Positions 7,487 to 14,688 of a DNA stretch of 34,923 bases are shown here, in pieces. Each line of letters begins with the position of its first letter. Position 1 is the stretch's first letter. The position numbers and the translations under genes were made by a program. The notes under the pieces are model-generated. The model was given only the letters and a program-made list of their open reading frames with translations, was not told the origin of the DNA and did not search any database. Where the stretch lies: contig CAYTCZ010000028.1 in assembly GCA_964436315.1 (NCBI GenBank), forward strand, positions 1 to 34,923, read 5' to 3'. This DNA comes from CAYTCZ01 sp964436315 (GTDB lineage: Bacteria > Actinomycetota > Thermoleophilia > Gaiellales > Gaiellaceae).

Positions 7487-7901
7487 ACGGGAGTTCAGCC
7501 CAGAGGAAGAAGAAATTGCACGACAGCTCGCGGAAGATCTGAAGCGGCTGCGGGTCGAAGATGTTCTCATCCAAACTCTCATCAACATCTCGACGATCGG
7601 CTATCGAAGCCTCGGTCTCACCGAGGAGACCAAGGATGATCGCGATTTGGAGCAGACGCGGCTGGCGATTGAAACCATGCGGGCCGTGACGCCCATTCTC
7701 GGGCAGGTCGTTCCAGCAGACCTGATCCGCGACTTCAACCAGTCTGTCGCGAATCTTCAGCTCGCGTTCGTGAAAGCGGCGGGGGACGACGGCGTCGACA
7801 CGACAGGCAGCGCCGATGACCGGGCCGCAGACTCGGACGAATCTGAGGCGGAATCTGCATCGGCCGATTCCACTGAATCCGAGGAGGATGAATCAGCGTG
7901 A
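7479..7901 (+). CDS. DUF1844-like small protein with acidic tail
   Basis: 140 residues. GTG at 7479 is chosen because GGAGG (7468-7472) lies 6 nt upstream and the frame overlaps the ligase stop by 8 bases. Residues about 12-95 are helical, with DVLIQTLINISTIGYRSLGL and then DLEQTRLAIETMRAVTPIL, LIRDFNQSVANLQLAFVKA. This matches the spacing of DUF1844 proteins (a small helical family of unknown function) by eye, not by search. The last 40 residues are almost entirely Asp, Glu, Ser and Ala, probably disordered. It ends in a 4-base overlap with the phosphorylase start (GTGA). The function is unknown. Confidence 0.75.
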   Translation: MSEREFSPEEEEIARQLAEDLKRLRVEDVLIQTLINISTIGYRSLGLTEETKDDRDLEQTRLAIETMRAVTPILGQVVPADLIRDFNQSVANLQLAFVKAAGDDGVDTTGSADDRAADSDESEAESASADSTESEEDESA

Positions 7902-8677
7902 TCGGTGTGTTCGGTGGCTCGGGCTTCTACTCGTTCGTCGACGACGTCAAGGAGGTCGACGTCGACACGCCCTTCGGGAAGCCCTCTGCTCCGTTCACCG
8001 TCGGCAAAATCGACGGCGCAGAGGTCGCATTCCTGCCTCGTCACGGCCGGAAGCATGAGTTGCCTCCCCACGCGATTCCCTACCGTGCCAACCTCTGGGC
8101 GATGAAGGAGATCGGCGTACGACGGATCATCGGCCCCTGTGCGTCTGGGGCACTGAGCGCAGAACTCGCTCTGGGCGAGTTCGTTGTGTGCGACCAATTC
8201 GTGGATCGGACCCGGGGACGGGAGGACACCTTCTACGATGGACCGAAGACGACGCACGTCTCCGCGGCGGATCCGTATTGCCCGGAGCTCAGATCCTTAC
8301 TCGTTGAGACAGCAGGTGAGCTCGGCATACCTGTGCGGGACGGCGGTACCGTCGTCGTGGTCCAAGGACCTCGATTCTCGACGCGGGCCGAGTCGAGATG
8401 GTTTTCCGGAATGGGCTGGGAGGTAATCAACATGACCGCCTATCCCGAGGGTTTCCTCGCGCGCGAGCTCGAACTCTGCTACGCCAATATCTCGATGGTC
8501 ACCGATCACGACGTGGGTGTCGAAGGCACCGAACCGGTCTCTCAAGAGACGGTGGTCAAGGTCTTCAACCAGAACAACGAGAGGCTCCGCGAGTTGCTCT
8601 TCGCCGTGATTCCACGAATTGCGCCGCAGCCGGAGGAGCATCTTTGCGCGACTGCACTTCGCGGTGCGAGCTTCTGA
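7898..8677 (+). CDS. mtnP: S-methyl-5'-thioadenosine phosphorylase family
   Basis: 259 residues; the GTG start overlaps the upstream stop by 4 bases. Family marks: IGVFGGSGFYSF at the N-terminus, FLPRHGRKHELPPHAIPYRA (phosphate and trimer loop), GPRFSTRAE, NMTAYPEGFLARE and then MVTDHDVG. In human MTAP two aspartates in TDYD help recognise the 6-amino purine; TDHD here keeps both, which favours adenosine-type over inosine-type substrates (inference from family knowledge). The reaction splits methylthioadenosine with phosphate to adenine and methylthioribose-1-phosphate, the first step of methionine salvage. It ends an operon with the GCS2 ligase and the DUF1844-like protein; no other salvage genes lie in the window. 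Confidence 0.92.
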   Translation: MIGVFGGSGFYSFVDDVKEVDVDTPFGKPSAPFTVGKIDGAEVAFLPRHGRKHELPPHAIPYRANLWAMKEIGVRRIIGPCASGALSAELALGEFVVCDQFVDRTRGREDTFYDGPKTTHVSAADPYCPELRSLLVETAGELGIPVRDGGTVVVVQGPRFSTRAESRWFSGMGWEVINMTAYPEGFLARELELCYANISMVTDHDVGVEGTEPVSQETVVKVFNQNNERLRELLFAVIPRIAPQPEEHLCATALRGASF

Positions 8678-8823
8678 TTTCACGTGAAGGCGCCGGTAGC
8701 GGCAGCCACACGTCCGGCCTTTGTGATAAAACTCTCGCCCGGCACTTCTGGCTTGGGAAGCGGGATACAGCCGTGCGCTCGGGCCTGAAGACGCACACTT
8801 TGTGAGACTCTCTGTCTGATCAC

Positions 8824-10875
8824 TTGACCGCGTTTTTCCAGGACCACGCCGTTCTCTTTGCGCTGTTGACGTCGGCGCTGGCGATCGCGTACGGGATCGG
8901 GCTGACCTTCTGGCTGCTCCGGCTGCCGGCCGGTACCGATCGGATGCGCGAGATCGCCCAGGCGGTACAGGCGGGCGCCAGCGCGTACTTGCGGCGTCAG
9001 TACATCACCATTGCCGTCTTCGCACTGGTGATATTCCTCGGGCTGGGTTTCTGGAATGAGCTCGGCTGGGACGTCGCGGTCGGCTTCCTGATCGGAGCGG
9101 TCCTGTCGGCCGCGGCCGGCTTCATCGGCATGAACGTCGCTGTGCGAGGCAACGTCCGGACGGCCCAGGCTGCGAGCGAAGGCGGTGTCGCACCAGCGTT
9201 CAACGTCTCGTTTCGCGCCGGTGCCGTCACCGGCCTTCTCGTCGTGGGCCTCGCTCTCTTCGGGACCGCTGCCTACTACGGGATCCTCACGTCGTGGTTC
9301 GATGACACGCCGGAAGAGGCGACGCGCGCTCTCATCGGGCTGGCGTTCGGAGGCTCCCTGATCTCGGTATTCGCCCGTCTCGGCGGCGGCATCTTCACCA
9401 AGGCAGCTGATGTCGGGGCGGACCTGGTGGGCAAGATCGAGGCCGGAATCCCTGAAGACGACCCGCGCAATCCGGCCGTGATCGCCGACAACGTCGGCGA
9501 CAACGTCGGCGACTGCGCCGGTATGGCGGCTGACCTCTTCGAGACCTATGCAGTCACTGCGGTCGCCGTGATGTTCCTCGGCGCTATCCAAGCCGAGCTT
9601 GCCGATGCACTCCTCTACCTCTATCCGCTCAACATCGGTGGCGTCGCGATTGTTGCCACCGTCATTGCAACTGCGTTCGCGCGGATCCGCCCTGGTGGTT
9701 CGATCATCGGGGCGCTCTACCGCGTCGTGATCATCGCGACGATTCTCTCGGCACTCGGCTTCATCCCCGTGACCATGGCCTTCGACGACGGGCCGTTCTC
9801 GTACTGGGAGCTCTACGGGTGCACTCTGATCGGACTCGGTGTCACGTTCGCACTCGTTGCGATCACAGAGTTCTACACCGGCTCACGTTGGCCGCCCGTC
9901 AAGGCGATCGCAGAGGCTTCGGTCACGGGACACGCGACGAACATCATTCGCGGCTTGGCCGTCGGTATGCAGTCGACGACCCTCCCCGTGGTCGTCATCG
10001 CGATCGCGATTGTTGGGGCGTTCGAGCTTGCCGGCCTCTACGGCGTCGGCGTCGCGGTCATGGCTCAGCTTGCGATGACGGGCGTCATCGTTACGCTCGA
10101 CGCCTTCGGTCCGGTTACAGACAACGCCGGCGGGATCGCCGAGATGGCCGATCTCGACGAACAGGTCCGTCATACGACGGATCAGCTCGACGCGGTCGGG
10201 AACACGACAAAGGCTGTGACGAAAGGCTACGCGATCGGCTCTGCGGGGCTGGCGGCACTCGTCTTATTCGACGGCTTCACGTCAGAGTTAGCCAACGAAG
10301 GGCTCGACGTTGTCTTCCAGCTCGAAGACGCCTGGGTCATTGCCGGACTGTTCGTCGGAGGACTGATGCCGTTTCTGTTCGCAGCGCTGGCGATGGAGGC
10401 GGTGGGCCGCGTGGGCGGTCAGGTCGTCCAGGAGGTGCGGCGCCAGTTCCGTGAGATACCCGGGATCATGGAGGGAACCGGCCAACCCGAGTATGGGAAG
10501 GCTGTCGACCTGGTCACAGGTGCGGCCATCCGGAGCATGATGCTGCCCGCACTCATCCCGATTGCGTTTCCAATCGTGGTCGGGATCATCAAACCCGAGA
10601 TGCTCGGCGGTCTTTTGATCGGCACCATCGTCACCGGAATCTTCCTCGCGATCGCAATGACGTCCGGTGGCGGTGCCTGGGACAACGCAAAGAAGCTGAT
10701 CGAGGACGGCGCCCTCGGCGGTAAGGGTTCAGACGCCCACGCGGCCGCCGTCACCGGGGACACGGTCGGCGATCCCTACAAGGACACGGCCGGCCCGGCG
10801 ATCAACCCGATGATCAAGATCACGAACATCGTCGCGATTTTGATGGTGCCCCTCATCGTCTCCATCCACGCCTAA
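8824..10875 (+). CDS. hppA: K+-independent membrane H+-pyrophosphatase
   Basis: 683 residues, within the normal size of the family; TTG start at 8824 opens straight into TM1. About 16 transmembrane helices. Catalytic motifs are complete: DVGADLVGKIEAGIPEDDPR, then ADNVGDNVGDCAGMAADLFE, and near the C-terminus DTVGDPYKDTAGPAINPM, which bind Mg-pyrophosphate. The motif GNTTKA carries Lys463 at the position that is Ala in potassium-dependent enzymes, so this is the K+-independent type. It couples pyrophosphate hydrolysis to cation export, building membrane potential from a biosynthetic by-product. It is transcribed alone. The preceding 146 bases hold no gene; GATAAA near 8724 is a weak -10 candidate. 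Confidence 0.97.
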   Translation: MTAFFQDHAVLFALLTSALAIAYGIGLTFWLLRLPAGTDRMREIAQAVQAGASAYLRRQYITIAVFALVIFLGLGFWNELGWDVAVGFLIGAVLSAAAGFIGMNVAVRGNVRTAQAASEGGVAPAFNVSFRAGAVTGLLVVGLALFGTAAYYGILTSWFDDTPEEATRALIGLAFGGSLISVFARLGGGIFTKAADVGADLVGKIEAGIPEDDPRNPAVIADNVGDNVGDCAGMAADLFETYAVTAVAVMFLGAIQAELADALLYLYPLNIGGVAIVATVIATAFARIRPGGSIIGALYRVVIIATILSALGFIPVTMAFDDGPFSYWELYGCTLIGLGVTFALVAITEFYTGSRWPPVKAIAEASVTGHATNIIRGLAVGMQSTTLPVVVIAIAIVGAFELAGLYGVGVAVMAQLAMTGVIVTLDAFGPVTDNAGGIAEMADLDEQVRHTTDQLDAVGNTTKAVTKGYAIGSAGLAALVLFDGFTSELANEGLDVVFQLEDAWVIAGLFVGGLMPFLFAALAMEAVGRVGGQVVQEVRRQFREIPGIMEGTGQPEYGKAVDLVTGAAIRSMMLPALIPIAFPIVVGIIKPEMLGGLLIGTIVTGIFLAIAMTSGGGAWDNAKKLIEDGALGGKGSDAHAAAVTGDTVGDPYKDTAGPAINPMIKITNIVAILMVPLIVSIHA

Positions 10876-10877
10876 CT

Positions 10878-11320
10878 CCTTGGGCCGCTGGCNNNNNNNN
10901 NNNNNNNNNNNNNNNNNNNNNNNNNNNNNNNNNNNNNNNNNNNNNNNNNNNNNNNNNNNNNNNNNNNNNNNNNNNNNNNNNNNNNNNNNNNNCGGGCGCG
11001 CTCCCGGGCGGCGGAGCCGCCCTCCGCCGCGCCCTGACGACGCTCGCTGCAAGATCCTGCAGCCTCGACCCGTCGCCGTACTGGAACGTACTGTCGACGG
11101 GTCTCGGCTTTGCCTCTTTTGCGAGCGCCGCCCCAGCAGCCCGAGGGGCCTTGGGCCGCTGGCCGGGCGCGCTCCCGGGCGGCGGAGCCGCCCTCCGCCG
11201 CGCCCTGACGACGCTCGCGGCGGGATCCTTCGGCTTCGCCCCTCGGCCGTACCCAGCCGTACTGTCCTCCGGGCTCAGCCTCGGCTCCTTTGCCAGCCCC
11301 GCTCCAGAGAACCGCGATCT
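10878..11320. repeat. GC-rich 171-bp tandem repeat, interrupted by gap
   Basis: The sequence CCTTGGGCCGCTGGC occurs at 10878-10892, immediately before the N run, and again at 11149, followed there by CGGGCGCGCTCCCGGGCGGC. That continuation also starts immediately after the gap at 10993. Copies starting at 10993 and 11164 are 171 bp apart, nearly identical for about 55 bases and clearly related over the next 100. Each carries a perfect 7-bp hairpin GGGCGGC-GGA-GCCGCCC (11006-11022 and 11177-11193). The first full copy also has a 9-bp inverted repeat (GACCCGTCG, 11067-11075; CGACGGGTC, 11095-11103) around two CGTACTG units. There is no coding frame with family resemblance. The block follows hppA directly. 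Confidence 0.85.
10893..10992. other. Assembly gap (100 N placeholder)
   Basis: Exactly 100 N, the conventional filler for a gap of unknown size. It falls inside the tandem repeat, so the assembly most likely broke because copies could not be resolved; the true copy number is unknown. Confidence 0.95.
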
Positions 11321-11495
11321 CGCTTTCTTGGATGGTCGGACTATCCGGCGCGAGAGGAGCCTTCTTCTCTGGACGGCTGCTGTCCGACCTGACGCACTCT
11401 CGCGACGAAGCGTGACCCACGTGCGCGCATTTCCACGTTAGGCTGGAACTGGAGGGAGGCAAGCGGCGGCCCCGGGGACCGCGGCGGCGGACCGG
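11321..11495. other. Intergenic remainder after the repeat
   Basis: 175 bases between the last repeat copy and the end of the minus-strand operon. GC-rich, with TAGGCT near 11435 as a weak -10 candidate and no open frame with recognisable content. No terminator with a T run is seen for the operon ending at 11496. Confidence 0.5.
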
Positions 11496-11723
11496 CTAGG
11501 CCGAGCGTCTGCGGCGGACCTGAGGCCCCTCTCGTCCCAATGCTGCTACGGCGATCGCGGAGAGCGAGTCGTTGAGTGCCGTCAGTTGATGTGTGATCCG
11601 CTGGAGTTCTTCGGCGGAGTCGAGGCGCTTGTTCAGGGTCTGGAGTTCCGCGCAGATTCTGTCGAGTCGCTCGAGCAGCGCGTCGATCTGACGATCGTCG
11701 AAGTATCTGCGTTCCTCAGCCAT
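11496..11723 (-). CDS. Small coiled-coil protein of unknown function
   Basis: 75 residues, start ATG at 11723, overlapping the end of the HAD gene by 8 bases, which argues for translational coupling. The sequence MAEERRYFDDRQIDALLERL continues with leucine-spaced heptads through LTALNDSLSAIA, typical of a short coiled coil, and ends in a basic tail (RRRRSA). No signal peptide, membrane helix or catalytic motif. It is the last gene of the VanZ-HAD operon; it may be a multimerisation or partner protein, but no function is assigned. Confidence 0.65.
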   Translation of the reverse strand: MAEERRYFDDRQIDALLERLDRICAELQTLNKRLDSAEELQRITHQLTALNDSLSAIAVAALGREGPQVRRRRSA

Positions 11724-12201
11724 CACTTGCGATCTTAGCCAGATCCTCGGGCGTCTCTGCGAGGAGTGCGTTCGTCCCGACCTGCTCGACGATTCTTGTT
11801 CGGGCATCGAGGCCGGCTGCGACCTCGTCGACATGTCGCGCCACGCCGAGATGGGCGAGCGCCAAGTGAGCAAGCGGAGCCGGGGCGTCAGTGTAGACGC
11901 CGACGCGCCAGCCGGCCTCGCTAAGGCGGCGGAGAGCCGCGTTCGACTCTGAGCGAGGACGGAGGTAGACAGGCGCACGCTCCTCTGCAAACCGTTCGAG
12001 CGCACCCTGCCAATCGCCGATACCCCCCTTGGCCCAGTTATCGAGCTCGGCAGCAGCTTCGCCCCGGTCGGAGGGAAGCTCGCTCACGGCGAGCGGGCTG
12101 ATGGCTTCGTATCGGCGTGCGGCTTCCGTTAGAAAGTCGTTCCAAAGTGGACGTGTATCGCCGAGGACACCGTCCAGGTCGATCACCACGCCTTGGATCA
12201 T
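11716..12201 (-). CDS. HAD-superfamily hydrolase-like protein
   Basis: 161 residues, start ATG at 12201. Motif I is VVIDLDGVLGDT (both aspartates of DxD present); the cap is small and helical; motif II is VGVYTDAP with Thr after the strand. The C-terminal third has no clear motif IV acidic pair (GDxxxD) and is short for the family. It may therefore be a shortened member with weak or altered phosphatase activity. It begins 4 bases inside the VanZ-like gene and its own end overlaps the coiled-coil gene. Substrate unknown. Confidence 0.8.
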   Translation of the reverse strand: MIQGVVIDLDGVLGDTRPLWNDFLTEAARRYEAISPLAVSELPSDRGEAAAELDNWAKGGIGDWQGALERFAEERAPVYLRPRSESNAALRRLSEAGWRVGVYTDAPAPLAHLALAHLGVARHVDEVAAGLDARTRIVEQVGTNALLAETPEDLAKIASDG

Positions 12202-12569
12202 TCGATCACGGTCTGGGCCGGACTCTCAGAGCGTCGCCGGAGGATTTCAGCCGCGACGAGGACGCCAACGATCGCCCCAGCCGTATCGACGGCCCAATCC
12301 GAGACAGCTCCGTTCCGCCCGGAGACGAATGCTTGATGAATCTCATCTGTTGCCGCATAGAGGGACGTGAGCGCAATGGCGATGACGCGCTGATTCGTGG
12401 CCCAATAGAGGAGCCCGCCCAGGATCCCGAACTCCACGAAGTGCGCAATCTTCTGCAGGACGAGATCCCAGGTGCCCAGGTCCGAGCTGAGACCCGGGAT
12501 CGAGGACAGACCGAAGATAACGGCTGCCCATACCGCCGCGAGCGTCCACGCGAGAACGCGCTGATTCAC
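12198..12569 (-). CDS. VanZ-like membrane protein
   Basis: 123 residues, GTG start at 12569. Four hydrophobic segments fit the VanZ-like fold. Family marks are DLVLQKIAHFVEFGILGGLL after helix 1 and then DEIHQAFVSGRNGAVSDWAVD, the conserved D-E-x-Q-x-F-x-GR-x-D block. VanZ-like proteins are small inner-membrane proteins; one lowers susceptibility to teicoplanin, but most have no known role. It is first gene of an operon with the HAD protein and the coiled-coil protein. TACGCT at 12582-12577 (minus) sits 7 nt before the GTG, so the message is probably leaderless. Confidence 0.88.
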   Translation of the reverse strand: MNQRVLAWTLAAVWAAVIFGLSSIPGLSSDLGTWDLVLQKIAHFVEFGILGGLLYWATNQRVIAIALTSLYAATDEIHQAFVSGRNGAVSDWAVDTAGAIVGVLVAAEILRRRSESPAQTVIE

Positions 12570-12576
12570 GGCGCTC

Positions 12577-12582
12577 AGCGTA
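12577..12582 (-). promoter_or_regulatory. -10 box of the leaderless VanZ operon
   Basis: On the minus strand, TACGCT is followed by 7 nt (GAGCGCC) and then the GTG start at 12569. There is no Shine-Dalgarno sequence. The spacing equals that of four other genes in the window. Confidence 0.4.
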
Positions 12583-12742
12583 GCGGCAGCCTCTTCGAGC
12601 CGAGGGGCTAATTAAGTGCGTGGCCCCGCTGCGTGCCCTTCATGCCAGGATGCATGCGAGGCCGGCGCTATTCGGACACTCACTCAGCACGATTCGACAC
12701 CCATACCCGAGTAAGTGAGGAGTAGCCTCCAAGGCGGGTGGT

Positions 12743-12777
12743 GGGCGGTGGCGGCATCCCCCGTTGGAAAACCGCCC
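12743..12777 (-). terminator. Possible hairpin terminator of the 13349 gene
   Basis: GGGCGGT (12743-12749) and ACCGCCC (12771-12777) can form a 7-bp stem with a 21-nt loop, directly after the stop codon of the minus-strand membrane protein gene. There is no T run, so it is a weak candidate. The rest of 12570-12742 shows no gene. Confidence 0.3.
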
Positions 12778-12779
12778 GA

Positions 12780-13349
12780 TCAGGACGGCGTGGGGGGCCC
12801 GGCGCCGCCCGTGGGCCCCGGCAGTTCCTGCTGATGGAGTGCGCCCAGCTCGTCGACACGAAGCTGCCGGCGCTGACCTTCCTTCTTCAGCACCGCGACA
12901 TCCGCGGTCTGAGACTCGATCGTCCAGCCTTGGGATGTCCAGCCGCTCAGAGCTGCAACGAGGATCTCCTGTCGTTCGGCGGGCGTCTTCGCACGTCGCG
13001 CCTGGCTGTCCACCTTCTCTCCACGGCCCTTCCCGAGGAGGAAGACCGCGAGCAAGACGGCGACGACTGCGATGCCGACGATTACCCACACCCAAGCGGG
13101 CACGCCATCTCCGTCTGTCGCCTCTTCTCCGTTCGTCGTCCCGCTCGGTTCCGTCGGCGTGGGCTCGGTCGGGGTCGGCCCCGGCGTGGGCTCTGGCGCA
13201 GGTTCCGGAGGGGTTGCTGGCTCCTGGGCCGCCGCGTTGATCACGAGCGTGCGATCAATCGCGCCTATCGGCTCGACAACGGTGGCAAGGGCCGCGATTG
13301 CGACACCAGCTGAAAGGACCATCCCGATTCCAGCCAACAGGCGGTTCAC
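12780..13349 (-). CDS. Membrane protein with Pro/Thr linker, unknown function
   Basis: 189 residues. GTG at 13349 is chosen because GGAGGG lies 9 nt upstream; a start at 13397 would add 16 residues without support. Layout: an N-terminal signal or anchor helix (LLAGIGMVLSAGVAIAAL), a short outer segment, a low-complexity linker of Pro, Glu, Thr and Gly repeats (PEPTPGPTPTEPTPTEP), then a second membrane helix (VWVIVGIAVVAVLLAVFLLG). After a basic KGRGEK stop it has a cytoplasmic domain of about 75 residues (ERQEILVAALSGWTSQGW). The tail is again Pro/Gly-rich. Not a family I recognise; the last domain may bind a partner inside the cell. Confidence 0.75.
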   Translation of the reverse strand: MNRLLAGIGMVLSAGVAIAALATVVEPIGAIDRTLVINAAAQEPATPPEPAPEPTPGPTPTEPTPTEPSGTTNGEEATDGDGVPAWVWVIVGIAVVAVLLAVFLLGKGRGEKVDSQARRAKTPAERQEILVAALSGWTSQGWTIESQTADVAVLKKEGQRRQLRVDELGALHQQELPGPTGGAGPPTPS

Positions 13350-13435
13350 GTCAATCTTCCCTCCGGTCGCTACGCATAAGCGCAGGAGTCTATCCACGAC
13401 GAGCGTCCTGGCCGCAGAAACTCTTCACTCGGTTA

Positions 13436-14686
13436 TCACGGAGCGGTCGGCAAATCCTGTTGTGGTGTCTCAGTTCTGCCCTGCTCCAGCCGCCAGCTCG
13501 TCGTATCGACGTACTCCTTCAATCTCGTGAACATTTCAGTCGCGATCAGGTCACCGCCTTCGGGGTGGAAATGCACTCCGTCTGGAGCGCGAACCTGAAC
13601 AAGCTGCCCGTCGAGATCCGGGATGTAGTCCGCGTAGTTCCCGTCAACGTCACTCAGGAGATCCGCGGTATCGATGAAGATCACCCCATGGTCACGCTTC
13701 GCAGCTTCCTGACGATAGATCCGGTTGATCAGCCGGTAACGCTCGGTCTGACCCGCGTCTCGGGTGACCGGCAGGCCGATCCAGACCACCAGTCGACCCT
13801 GGCTGTTGAGCACGTCCATCAGGCCGGCAACGCGACGGCGGTACTCGGCGATCCAACCCTCGCCACCGAAGCCTTTGACCTCCGCGTCCTCTGGGACGCC
13901 TGTCATGTAGCTCTTGTCGTCGTTCGCCCCGAACGTCAGAACCACGACGTCGGCCTGATGTTTCTTGACTCGCCTCGGGATGTACCGGAACCAGTTGAAG
14001 ACATCGGGCCGACTGAGCCCGGTCGCGAGTCGTCCGTCGATTTCGCCTGCTGCCTCCATGGCCTTGTTCCCGCTCACGATCCTGAAGATCGACTGACCGG
14101 GGACAATTGAAAGCGAGTCGCCGCCGACCCAGACGCGGAGGGGATCCTCGGGGCTAAACGCGGGCAACGGCTGATTCGGTATGACCGGCCCTCCCGGCTC
14201 GAGCGAGGTTTCCCCCTCGCCGGCTGACGGCGTATTGGACTCCGCCGGTGTGAGTTGGACGACGCCGGCCGATTCTTCAGCCTCCTGGATCACCCCGCGT
14301 TGTTCAAAGGCGGTTCGGCTTGCTTCGATGTTGAAGTTCACTTCAGTGTCCACCGTGTCGTCGTCCCCGCGGCCGATCGCTTCCTTGACTTCTTGCCGTG
14401 GTCGGTCGATTCGCAGGAACGCACTGACGTCGGCAAGAGGCTTCGTAACCGCGAGTGCGACGTCACGTTGCCAGCCCTCCGACTGGCGGTGCGCGCTCTT
14501 ACGCAGGCCCTGCGCGTTAAGGAACGCGCCGACGACAAGCGCGACGACGATAACGATGATTGCGTGCCCGATCGGGCGAAGGAGGCGAGGGGGGACGTCG
14601 TTCGAAGGCGTGGGAGCGATCGACGTTCTTGTGCGCGGTGATTTCGGCTCAACGCTGGTCGTTTTCTCGTGCTCAGTGACTGCCAT
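13436..14686 (-). CDS. SGNH-hydrolase-like protein (DUF459 type)
   Basis: 416 residues. ATG at 14686 starts 2 bases after the MBOAT stop. A cytoplasmic N-terminus of about 45 residues is followed by one membrane helix (HAIIVIVVALVVGAFLNA), a linker of about 110 residues and an extracytoplasmic SGNH domain. Catalytic marks: block I VWVGGDSLSI (Ser191), block III GANDDK, block V DGVHFHPEG (Asp369, His372). SGNH domains of this kind act with MBOAT acyltransferases on surface polysaccharides, as transferase or esterase. The tight pairing with the MBOAT gene supports a joint role in O-acylating a cell-surface glycan. The polymer is unknown. Confidence 0.9.
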   Translation of the reverse strand: MAVTEHEKTTSVEPKSPRTRTSIAPTPSNDVPPRLLRPIGHAIIVIVVALVVGAFLNAQGLRKSAHRQSEGWQRDVALAVTKPLADVSAFLRIDRPRQEVKEAIGRGDDDTVDTEVNFNIEASRTAFEQRGVIQEAEESAGVVQLTPAESNTPSAGEGETSLEPGGPVIPNQPLPAFSPEDPLRVWVGGDSLSIVPGQSIFRIVSGNKAMEAAGEIDGRLATGLSRPDVFNWFRYIPRRVKKHQADVVVLTFGANDDKSYMTGVPEDAEVKGFGGEGWIAEYRRRVAGLMDVLNSQGRLVVWIGLPVTRDAGQTERYRLINRIYRQEAAKRDHGVIFIDTADLLSDVDGNYADYIPDLDGQLVQVRAPDGVHFHPEGGDLIATEMFTRLKEYVDTTSWRLEQGRTETPQQDLPTAP

Positions 14687-14688
14687 GG

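Noticed and set aside
8680..9591. Minus-strand 303-codon open frame inside the pyrophosphatase gene
   Set aside because: It is antisense to a clearly recognised protein, has an Arg/Asp/Glu/Gln-rich composition typical of shadow frames in high-GC DNA and no family resemblance.
11041..11320. Tandem-repeat block as a CRISPR array or as coding sequence
   Set aside because: The unit is 171 bp without short repeats and unique spacers, and its open frames are low-complexity GC artefacts.
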